Under the pieces are notes generated by a model, which ran no database searches, was not told the DNA's origin, and saw only the letters and a list, made by a program, of their open reading frames with translations. A program made the translations under genes and the position numbers. From Alopecurus myosuroides (taxonomy: Eukaryota > Streptophyta > Magnoliopsida > Poales > Poaceae), in the NCBI GenBank assembly GCA_028641055.1, contig CM054063.1:179868756-179932755 (forward strand): a stretch of DNA of 64,000 nt, read 5' to 3'. Below, one piece after another: positions 32,648-42,407 of the stretch. Position 1 is the first letter of the stretch; each line of letters opens with the position of its first letter.

Positions 32648-35600
32648 CTATGCAGCAGTGGAGGCAGTATCAGTGTTGGCGTTGGTAGGCGCTTCCGGCT
32701 CGGAGGCAGCAGTGGTTGCGATAGGCTCGACTGAAGGAGGAGTCGTAGTTGTAGCGATGGGCTCTGATGCAGTGTTGGAGGCCTGAGTAGCTGCAGTGTT
32801 GGGAAGAGGGTAGAGCTCGCCAGTCGCGGTCCCAGTAGCGCCCAGCTCCAGAGCTGGATCGTTGATCACCATCTCGGTGGTGACGGTCTCCTCCTGCGCA
32901 GCGGATTGCGACTGCTCAGTCTCCAAGTTGGCTCCCAACCCGGATTCCTCTGCAGTGCCGTGCTGCTCAGTCTCCTTCTGCTCAGACTCCTCGTTCTTGG
33001 CCCCTTCCTCCTCCATCTCCTCATCATCCTGGTCCTGGTCTTTGCCGCTTTCGTCCTCGAACTCGGCCTCTCCCTCGTCTTTGTCACCCTCAACATCTGT
33101 ATCCGGCTCGGTGGGGCCGTCGATGTACACGCTGGTGTCGGCGTAGGAGGCAAGCTCATAGGCTACTTCCTTCCGGCGGGAGACGCACGCGGGGCGTTTG
33201 GTCCACTTGGATCATTGCGCCGAGTGCCTATCCTGTCGAGATCCAGGTTCTCGTACCAAGACAGAATGAAGTGAAGTAGCTCATCGGCGCCTGCCCGAGC
33301 AGCGGAAGCGCGCCACTTCTTCAACTCCACCTTGACCTGGTCCAGGTTGGTGGCGATCTCGCGGAAGGTCTCCGGAACCTCCTTCTCGGGCCAGAAGAGC
33401 TTGTGCAGCTTGATACCAGTAGACACCATGGAGGTGCCCAGGCCCTTGAGGGAACGGATTTGTGTCTTGAGGTTGAGGAGGTGATCGCTGATGCTGGATG
33501 TGTTGTCGATATTCAGACCAGAGGCGGCCCTGGCCTGCCTTGCCTTGTCCACAGCAGGTACACTAGCGGAACGGAGTTCCGGGAAGATATCTGCATAAGG
33601 ATCTGAGTTGGATCAGAAACAGTGACCGAGAAGAAGTGAAACCGGTAGAAGAAAGCAGAGAAGAAAAAGACAAGAGAAGCAAGGAGTAGCGGTAACTCAC
33701 ATTCCATGTCCACCACCAGGCCTCCCAGCTTGACCTTCCAGTCCTCGGCGTCTTGGAGATGCTTGTCATGGACGCGGCGCGAATCAGTGATTTGCGCCTC
33801 GAGATCTTGGTTCCTTTCCTTGAGCATGGTGTTTTCCAGCTCGAGTGCTCGCTTCTCAGCAACGACAGTCGCTTCAAACTCCTGCTTCTCGCGGACGGAG
33901 TTGATTGCGGTTTGGAGTGCAGCTAAGAGATCAACTTGGAGCTTCTCAAACTCTGTCCTCTCGGCAGCGCGCTCCTTCTCAATCTCGGCTTCCCGTGCCT
34001 GCACTTGCTGGTGTGCCTCAGCTGGTGTGAGGCAGTTCAGATGCTGCTCCCGGAAGTTCTTATATTCTTCTGCGAGAAGAACAACACCATTGAGCAGGGT
34101 AGCCAGCAGAGAGAAGGCAAATACAGAGAAGAGAGAACAGAACTCACCTTCCAGAGAAGAGATTTTACTCTGCGCGGAGGCAGCAAAAACCTCACAATCT
34201 TGGTGTCTTTCCACCAGAGCTTTGAGCTCGCCTACAGAGAAGAAAGCAGTTGAGCAAAAAGCAAAAAACGGGCGTAAGTACAAAACGCACAAACCGAGAT
34301 GCTAAAAGCTTACCTTCAATTTCAGAGAGCTTGAGGGTGCGGTCCAGAGCCTGCTGCTCCATGGCATCCCTGTCTCTCTTGTCAGCCTCCAGAGATTGGT
34401 TTCGTTCTCTGGCTTGGCGGTGATTCCAGAGAAGCTGACGGAAAACTTTTGTCCTTTTTTGGACGCTATCCTGCAGGGGAGAAGGAGAGAGTATAAGTTT
34501 TGGAAGATTTGGCCCGAGTAGATTTCAACTCGGTTGTGCCTCATCTACTCGGCCCGAATCTCGGGGACTGGGGTAGTGACTAAGAGAAGAGAAAGAAGAA
34601 ATGGCAACTCGGAAAATTCAAAATGGAGAGGGACACTTACCACATAACTTTGCTCGATATCTTCAATATTCTTGCGCAAGACGAACAGCTTGCCGGCCAG
34701 AGTGCTGCAAGGGCTGGCCACGGCCATGCCAACAGGACCAATGTCGGCCTTGTTCCAGTCTGTCCGGTAATGGTCGAGCTTGCCCAACTCGGCACCATCC
34801 GAGGCGTGGTTGCCGTACACCTTGCTATCCCAGGCCTTCTCGACGTGGCCTACCCGGTCCAAGATGGCTGCAATGCCTGCTTCGGGTAGCTCCTCGTCGT
34901 CCTCGCCGCGGGAAGAGAGTTCCTTAATGACCAAGGAGTCTTTCTTTCCCTTGGACTTGGAGAGGCTCGCGGCTTTGCGTTCTTTGAGAGCGGCTAGCCG
35001 CTGATCCTCCTTGGACAATTGGATTTGGTGGCGCTGCTGCAGTTCTGTCCAATACTCGGGATACTTGCGCTGCCCGCTGGCACCAGCACCAGCACTCAGC
35101 TTCTCGACAGGACCAAGGGTAACCTCGGAGGGAACCAGGCTGATGTTTGGGTTAGGCGGTGTCTTGTTCTGAGTAAGCGTCAGCTGGGTGCTCTTGGTCG
35201 GTTATCCGGGTTGTCCGCCTTGCGGCTTGGAGGGCAGCGACGCCTGTCCAGCCTGTGAGGCGGCGCGTCTTGGCTGCGTCCGGGTTGGTTCAGCACCCGT
35301 CTTGGTAGTCTTCTTGGTGCTTGGTGTGGGGGTTGACCGAGAAGGCGGAGGAACTGTTGGAGGTGCTTGGAAGGCTGGCTGAGATGGAGGTGGCACCTGT
35401 TTGGCAGGTGAAGGTGCCTTGCGAGTTGGAGGCGCCTTTGCTTGGTTGGCGGCAGCGGCGTCCGGCTGCACCACATACTCGCGGGAGGCCTCCTCCACGG
35501 AGTCCCCTGTGCTCTGCACGGCAGTGGGATCCTCGGTGTGCTGCGCGGCAGCAGCGCCCGCTGCTCGGCAGCGGGCTTGGGTTGTTCTGCAGCATTTGTC

Positions 35601-37725
35601 TCGGGCTGCTGCTCGGTGGTGGCGTCTGGACGCTCCACGGCCGTGGTGTCCTGCTGTTGCTCGGCAGCATGTTCAGCGTCTTCCCCAGCTGATGCAGCTG
35701 GGGGAGTTGGCGGTCTCTCGCTGTTGGCAGCATCTTGGGCAGCCTGCTGCGCTTCAGGCTGCTGCTGCTCGGAGGCGTGGTCGGTATCATCCCCGGCGCC
35801 ATCGTTCTCGGCGCCGAGATCTTGCTCTTCGTCAATAGGGGAGGACGCACGCGTCCTACCCTGCGGTTCCTGGTTTTCATCATCATCGAGAGCTCTACGA
35901 GCTGCTCTCGGGGCGCGGTTGTTTTCTTCTTGGGACGAGGTGCAGCAGTGGCATCAACGTCGAGAGCCTCACTGGAAGAAGAAATAGAGTCAGAAGGGAA
36001 GCGGAAAAAGGAACAAGGGAAAAGCACAACAGAGAACCAGGGTATACTCGGAAGCACTTACCCGTCCATGGTAGGGGCGCGTTTTCGGCGGCCGGTGGTG
36101 ACTTTGATTGCTGGCTTCTTCTTGGTCCTCTTGGGAGGAGGTGCCTGTGCACCACTGCCAGTCCTTTTCCGAGTAGTAGGAGCAGCCACGGACACCGGAA
36201 TCGCGTCCACGGGCTCCTCTAACTCGTCCAACTCAGGCTCCTCTGCAGAGAAGAAGGGAGAATTCAGAACAAGCAAAAAAGAAGGGAAGCAAAGCAGACT
36301 GCGAGTAAGCGGAAAGGTGAACCAAGTCACCTTCTTCATCTTCGGACCAATCCCGAATAGAGGCTTCAGCACGGGATTTACCTTCCTGGCCGGCGCGTGG
36401 AACGCATAGGGTGGCTTGGACGTCATACGCCGTGGCGTCATCCTCAGTTCTGTCATCTTGCCAGTTGGCCTCAAAGATTTCATTGTCCTCTTCTCTCTGG
36501 CGATTGATGTGCTTGTTGGTGCAAGCAAGCACAGTGAGTTGAGTTCTCGGATAAGAAGTTCTACTCGGAACAAGCGTGCAAACATAAAGCACATTAAGCT
36601 AAGTGGTTCTACTCTGGATAGCGTGCAAACACAAAGCATATTAAGCTAGTGAGTCTACTCGGAACAACATGCAAACATAAAGCATACAAAGCTAAAGGTT
36701 CCTACTCGGCATAGCATGCAAATACAAAGCATATAAAGCTAAGAGGAGTTCTACTCGATGTCAATCACAAGTAATAAGGGTGCGGAGAAGAGCACTAACC
36801 TGGGTAATCTTCTTGGTGCGGCTATACGGCACGAAGCCGTATGCCCAGTTCTCGGTGAGCGTGGTCTGCATAATAGACCTGGCCCAGATGGCCACCTCAG
36901 CCTTGCTGAGCTCGAAGGTCGTCGTCCTGGTACAATCCCGAGGACCTCCCATGTAGCACATCTTATGTGCTCGGTCCTGGAGCGGGAGTACCCGGCGCGA
37001 GATCCAGCAGGCGATTGGGTCGTCCTGAAGGAGCCCTTCGGCCGCCAACTCGGTCAAGCGCTTCTCGACCTGGACGACGTCTGGCACGGTCTTCTTCGGG
37101 TCGTATCCCTAGTTCTGCCCGGTGGGCAGCGCATTCACAAACTTAGGGAGCCCTATCCGGTCTTCGGCGGGCTTTCCCTTCTCGGCGGGAATGTTCTTCA
37201 CGTAGAGGAAGCCGCGCTGCCACTTGCGCACGGTATCCAGCCCGAGTACTCTCGGGTGGTGTCCGGTGCGGCGCTGCAGCATCATCGCACTACCCGTCTG
37301 GGTCTTCGTGCGGGGAACGAGAGGATTGTTGGGATTGGGCACGCTTTGTTGACGGAGGAAGAAGTAGCGTGCCCAGGTTTGAACTGTCGGGTAGACACCC
37401 AGGAAAGCTTCACACACGGTGGCGTGTGTGGAGAGCATAACTATGGCGTTTGGTGGAAGGTGGTGCGGCTGGAGGCCGAAATGGCGGAGAAAGTCCGAAA
37501 AGAACTTCGGAGATGGGAAGGCCGAAGCCGCGTTTGAAGTGGGAGAGGAATACCACGTACTCGTCCTTTTCTGGTGCCGGGACGAGCTCGGTGCCGGGAG
37601 GCCGGCAGACAACGCCGGGGAGGGACTCGGCGGGTGTTCACCAGCCACTGGCAGTCTTCGGCGGTGACGTCCGAGCCCTCCCAGCCGGCTCGGGCGGGAA
37701 CCGTCTCGTCTCCGTGCTGGTCCAT
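32648..37725 (-). CDS. Eight-exon antisense gene of the Tat element (Transposase_28-like)
   Basis: Minus-strand exons by my reading: 37725-36800, 36496-36331, 36242-36062, 35971-34641, 34470-34314, 34231-34148, 34069-33701 and 33602-32648. All seven introns (78-303 bp) are GT-AG with donors such as GTAAGTG and GTGAGTT, and reading phase carries across the junctions. Total coding is about 4.2 kb (about 1390 codons). Exon 1 (LRHFGLQPHHLPPNAIVML, TYMGGPRDCTRTT-like blocks) resembles the plant Transposase_28 (putative gypsy-type transposon) family. Exons 3-4 are basic then Pro/Ala/Gln-rich, exons 5-7 form a long coiled coil, and exon 8 ends very acidic. Lesions: two one-base frameshifts in exon 1, TAG near 37111, a frameshift near 35900, TAA near 35202 and a frameshift near 33165. 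Function is unknown. A role in trafficking or regulation of the element is speculation. Confidence 0.78.
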
Positions 37726-38445
37726 GGAAGCGAGGTTGCTGTTGGAGAAGAAGAGCTCGTCGGAGTTGAGGGCGAGGATGACGGCGGTGGCGCGCCGAGA
37801 TTCTTGCTCTCAGTTCTCACGGTGGGGGCGCGGTGAGTACTCGCGGTGGCGCTGTGCTCGACGGCGGCGACAGAGGCGATGGGAGCGCGAGATTGGAAAG
37901 TGAGGAGGAAAGAGAAAAGGTAGGCGGCGCAGGGTATTTATCTCTCCCCGCGAGCTGCAGTTACTACTGGATTGATCGTGGCCAGAGATCGTGCGGCGTG
38001 GGTTAACTGCCCGTTAGAAACGCACACAGCGCAATACGCGCACGTAACGGGCGCAGTTAATCCCACGTCCTGGATCGTGGCCTTTCGAGTACTCGTTCGA
38101 GGTGACCTAACGGGCTGTGGGCCCTGGGTGTAGTGATAGGCGCGTGGCCTGCTGCTGCGCAGGCACCGAGGCGTCAAGGGCTTGCGCGTGTGACGCGTGC
38201 CCCACGGTGACACGAGAAGCTGGATTCGATCTGGACAGCGCGGGATCGCGTTGAAAATTTCACCAAGGTAATTTACTCGGCGCAGAAGGGATTTCTCCAA
38301 TAAGCGTGATGGGGAAGTTCGAGTAGGAGTTATGGGTCAGGGTTGAAGTGCAACTCGGCCTCATTCTTTCAAAGAAGACAATTTGGTTTAAGCTGGCAGA
38401 GCCCTACGAACAAGTTCGCTGGACTCTACCAGCTTCGGGGACTAA
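37726..38445. other. Antisense-gene upstream region and polypurine tract
   Basis: This GC-rich 720-bp stretch contains the probable promoter and leader of the antisense gene; a TATTTATC-like sequence lies near 37936. It ends in the polypurine tract GCTTCGGGGACTA (38432-38444) directly before the 3' LTR. A minus-strand frame 37638-37820 has no recognisable product. Confidence 0.5.
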
Positions 38446-39322
38446 TGTCGGGGGGCTACCCCCGAGTAGGGGTAAGGCAGGTGGTAAAATGAAGATCAGG
38501 GTGCTATTTACCGAGTAGGCGGCTACCCGGGTACCCTCTACCCGGTAGTTTCTATTCGGTCATAAGTATTGAAGGCCAAAAGAAGATAAGGAGAAAGATT
38601 ATAATCGTCCGGGTAGCAGTCAGGTGGTCCGAGTAGATGGGCTGCAATCCTACTCGGGCAAGAAGTCAATGGAGCCGTTCTGACAAGATCACGGAGATCC
38701 CGCAGCCGTACAGGCGTGCGGTTCAACTTACGGAGCACATGATTATCCGCGCAACGGCGTGGCTACAGTGAGGTAGGCGCCTGTCATGTCCTGTCACTGA
38801 CAGAGGGGACAGGACATGTCGAGGGGCCTACTCTGTGTGACTGACAGGGTGGACAGGTCCTGTCAGCCGAACGGCGCGGCGACTTCCCGCACCCGCGTCA
38901 GCGAGAAACCGGAGGCGTGCTCTGCGCCACTGTGGAGATGTCGCATCATCGTACCTTTTATTCTTTGTTTACTCGGCTGGGCACCAGTATATAAGGTGCC
39001 CTGCCCCCTCCTGCGCGAGGGACGTTACGCGAGAGAGCATTTATTGCACGAGCAAGTGTTAGCAGTAGAGAGAGCAGAGAGTGGCTACTCGGCTGAGAGG
39101 CAACTTTGTACTGTGGCTACTCGGATATCATACATACAGAGAGATAGGCAGGAGTAGGGGTGTTACCTCCACACGAGGGCCCCGAACCTGGGTAGTTCTT
39201 GGTGTTTGCAGTGTTTCCTGAGCGCGTCTACTCGACGTGCGATCCCTCCTCGGATACCTACAGCGCCCATCGGCCCCAAACTCAAGCCATCCCATGGCAT
39301 CTGTATTTATTCATCCACGACA
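38446..39322 (+). repeat. 3' LTR of the complete Tat element
   Basis: The 877-bp partner of 24199-25075 retains an intact TATA box TATATAAG (38988-38995). The flanking ataaa pairs with atcaa on the left side. Confidence 0.92.
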
Positions 39323-39382
39323 ATAAATCTCTTCTTTCGAAAACTCCACAAAGTCAACATGATGAACATTCATGCTTTTTGG
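39323..39382 (-). pseudogene. First coding part of the MULE transposase
   Basis: Minus-strand ATG at 39373 begins MNVHHVDFVEFSKEE, which joins in frame with 24198 onward once the Tat element is removed. The next insertion (Tat-like LTR at 39383) lies only ten bases upstream of this ATG. Confidence 0.65.
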
Positions 39383-40829
39383 TGTAATACCTTCGGGGGT
39401 CCGCCGATCGTCGGATGCGTGAGATTGGCCCGTCATATTGGACGGTCTTGATTGAACGAGTTCCAGTCAACTGCCCCCGGGGGGATGGCGCCCTGGGAGC
39501 GCGTCCGCCCCCTGGCCTTCCGTCACAGGAAGGAAGCAGCGCGTGGCGCATCGTTGAAGGGTGGTGGTTACACGTGGATGGCGGTCCCTCTACCTTCCGC
39601 CTCCACGCGAACTCTCCATAGAGCATAAAGTACGTGTGTGAACCCCGCCACGGGAAGTCACAGAGGGGCCATGGAAACAAAGAGAGTAATAGAGGGAGAG
39701 AAGAAGAAGAAGAGCAAAAGAAAGAGAGAGCGAGATAGTACTCTCAACACTACAACCTTGTCTCGGTAAGATAATTCTAGATCAGACATGCAGGATGTAG
39801 GGATCCAACTCGCGATGGCCTGAACCTTGGTAAAATCCGTGCTCGTGTGTTGTGCCTTTGACTCTCCCTCTATCCCCAATTCCACCAACCTAGGAGAGAC
39901 GGTGCAGGAGTCTCCCTCGCCCACTGTCGAACAAATCAGGGAGTTGGACGTCGGTCACTCCCGGTGTCCGTGTTTCGACACGCGACATCTGGCGTGCCAG
40001 GTAGGGGGCACGTGAGCTTCTGCATCATCTGCGAGCTGTTCTGCTTCCATGGAGTCATCACGAGGTAGATCTGCGGCCCGAGGGTCGGCCCTTGGAGGTT
40101 CACACCACCAATCCCCCGCCACCGGATGCCCCGGTGGGCGTGGCGAGCGAGCACCCCCAGATCTGGGCGATCTGGGGGCTGAGGTCTTCGACCGTTCGGG
40201 GGAGGACAGAGCGCTGGAGGCAATGTGAACCATGTTGCGCAACCCTCCCCCGGTGGTGGAAGGATACATGCCATCTCAGTCGTCGCTTGATGGATTCATT
40301 TCCATGGCGGACTACATTTTGCAGTGTCGAGGTGCCGCCCCGGTGACCAGGTGGCAACTGCCCTCATCAGGACGTGGATCCTCCCAGTGGGCTACACCTC
40401 CCGAGAGATCTGAGCCTGACCCCGATAGGGGCCAACAAGCAAGAAGGCGTTGCCGCCCACGGAGGATGGGCGGCCCCTTCGGTCTCGGCGATAGCGCATC
40501 GAACCCACCTCCGGCTACCCTCAACGACCTTTGTCGTTTGGTCTAGGGGCGTGGGGAATCCCTCTGCCGGTTCGCGGAGCTTTTTTGTCGGATGGCGTGC
40601 TGGGTGCCCACGGCCCGAGAAGACAACATTGTCCTCGTCTTCATGGGAGGCACCTGTCACCCATTTCTGGAGAGAGAACTGAAAGCCAGGGTCATCCGGC
40701 AGACGGAGGACCTCTAGCAGATCGTTGAGCGCCATGGCACTAGAGGAAGACGCGGGCACGCCAACCGGAACTCTGTTCGACTCTTTTGAGTCCAAACAGT
40801 TCACCGGCTACGACTGCGACAGAGAGGAA
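39383..40829 (+). mobile_element. Fragment of another Tat-like element
   Basis: A probable LTR at 39383-39987 (starts TGTAATACC, ends CGCGACA, 605 bp) is followed at 39990 by TGGCGTGCCAGGTAGGGG. That motif is a primer-site type seen in other grass Gypsy elements. The internal part up to 40829 is GC-rich and only weakly coding: plus-strand frames starting at ATG 40050 and 40231 are broken by stops, and a minus-strand frame spans 40367-40804. I cannot decide which strand was coding. It is interrupted at 40830 by Athila-like element no. 2; the rest must lie right of the window. Confidence 0.55.
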
Positions 40830-42407
40830 TGATGGAGTGTAGTTGACACTCTCGTTGGTAAACCCCAAGAAAAAGGTTGTGAAGAGTGCAGCGGCAAGTT
40901 TTCCCTCAGAAAAAAACCAAGGTTGAATCGAACAGTAGGAGGACAAGCAATCTCTAAAGGTTGATGCAGCTGAGATGGCAGGGTGCACTACCGGTTCAGC
41001 AGCAACATGGAACCTACACAACACAATCAAATAACTTTTCCCCAACGAAGCAGTGAGGTTGTCAATCTCACCGGTTTTGCTGATAACAAAGAGGTTAAAT
41101 GTGTGGTGTGGAAAACAATAGTAGCGGTGTGAAAATAATGGAAGCAGTGTGAAAGCAGTGGAAACAGTATGTGTGTATTGTAAGTATGAGAAAATGGACC
41201 GGGGTCCACAGTTCCCTAGATGTGTATCTCCATAAAAGATAGCTAACATGCGTGGTGAAAACATTACAGCTGGGTAATTGACATATAAAGAACATGCATG
41301 ACATAAAGATTACTATGAGATTCATGCGGGCATTACAAAAAAAATACATAGATCGTCATCCAACTTCATCCATGACTAATAGTTTACCCTTCGAATATCA
41401 TCCGAACAAACGTTGGGTATTAAGTTGCAAGCAACGGATAATCCTAGTAAGCAAAGTGTGTAATGTAAACAATGTAAACGAAGTAAACATCGTTGTTTTC
41501 TCCCTAATGGCAATAGACATCCTCCATCTGTCATGTTTCTATCACTCGAGCATAGATGCAAAGGAGGCATGAACCCACTATCGAGCATAAATACTCCCTC
41601 TTGGAGTCACTGGCATCTACTTGGCCAGAGAATCTACTAACAATGGAGATCATGCAAGATCATAAATAGCGTACACATGAAGATAACATGATAGATTGAT
41701 AATCAACAGACATAGCATTCAATAATCATCGGATCCCAGCAAACACAACATGTAGCATTACAAATAGATGATCTCGATAATGTGAGGCAGCTCACGAGAT
41801 CTAAACAGGAGGCATAAGGTGGAGAGTACAACCATCTTGGTACTGCTATGGACCCATAGTCCAAGGATGAACTACTCACGCATCACTCTGGAGGCGGGCA
41901 TGGTGGTGTAGACCCCTCGGATTATGAATTCCCCTCCCGACAGGGTGCTGGGGAGAGCTTCAAAACCCTCCCGATCTCGGGTTGACGATGACCTCGGGTT
42001 TTTCTCGGGACGAAGTGGTAAATTTTTAGGTTTGATGTATCGGGGGGATAAATAGGCGAAAGGGCGATGGCAGTGGACACCCGAGGGGCCCACACCAGCC
42101 CCAGGCGCGTCCAGGGGGTACGCCGCCCTATGGTGTGGCCCCCCTCCGGGCCTCTTCGGGACTCTGTGGAACCTTCGGTAATTTTAAGAATTCCGGGCTT
42201 CGAATTTTCCAATTCCGAGAATATTTCCAGAACAACTTTTCTGAAACTAAAAACAGCAGAAAAGATGGAACTAGCTCTGTGGCATCTCGTCAATAGGTTA
42301 GTCCGGGAAATCGATAAAAATGGCATAAAATGTAAGGAAAACATGTATCATATGGCATGAAAACAACATGGAACATCAGAAATTATAGATACGTTTATGA
42401 CGGATCA
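40830..42407 (-). repeat. 3' LTR of Athila-like element no. 2
   Basis: This 1578-bp LTR begins TGATGGAGTG on the plus strand and ends CGGATCA. Its first 1 kb corresponds to 46158-47164, with differences every few dozen bases, so the element is older than elements A or the complete Tat. The distal part shares a block with the solo LTR (around 42055-42110). Confidence 0.8.

Larger units (their letters stand above)
24199..39322 (+). mobile_element. Complete Tat-type Gypsy element carrying an antisense gene
   Basis: The element is 15,124 bp. Both LTRs are 877 bp (24199-25075 and 38446-39322) with about 23 differences by eye (roughly 97.4% identity), mostly transitions. The flanking target sites are atcaa and ataaa, one mismatch. 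Order on the plus strand is gag, protease, reverse transcriptase, RNase H, a second RNase H and integrase (25047-31997). A multi-exon gene in the opposite direction follows (32648-37725), then a polypurine tract. A second RNase H and extra antisense coding between integrase and 3' LTR are known traits of the Tat lineage. All plus-strand proteins carry frameshifts or stops, so this copy is probably inactive by itself. Confidence 0.93.

Noticed and set aside
35321..36409. Long plus-strand ORFs (35321-35692, 35442-35987, 35735-36409)
   Set aside because: They oppose the Pro/Ala/Gln-rich exons of the antisense gene, whose splice sites and phase support the minus strand.
36758..37537. Plus-strand 259-codon ORF
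   Set aside because: It is the complement of exon 1 of the antisense gene, where the minus strand has the Transposase_28-like protein.
40367..40804. Minus-strand 145-codon ORF in the Tat-like fragment
   Set aside because: GC-rich sequence is open on both strands here and I found no motif to favour either; kept only as an unassigned part of the fragment.
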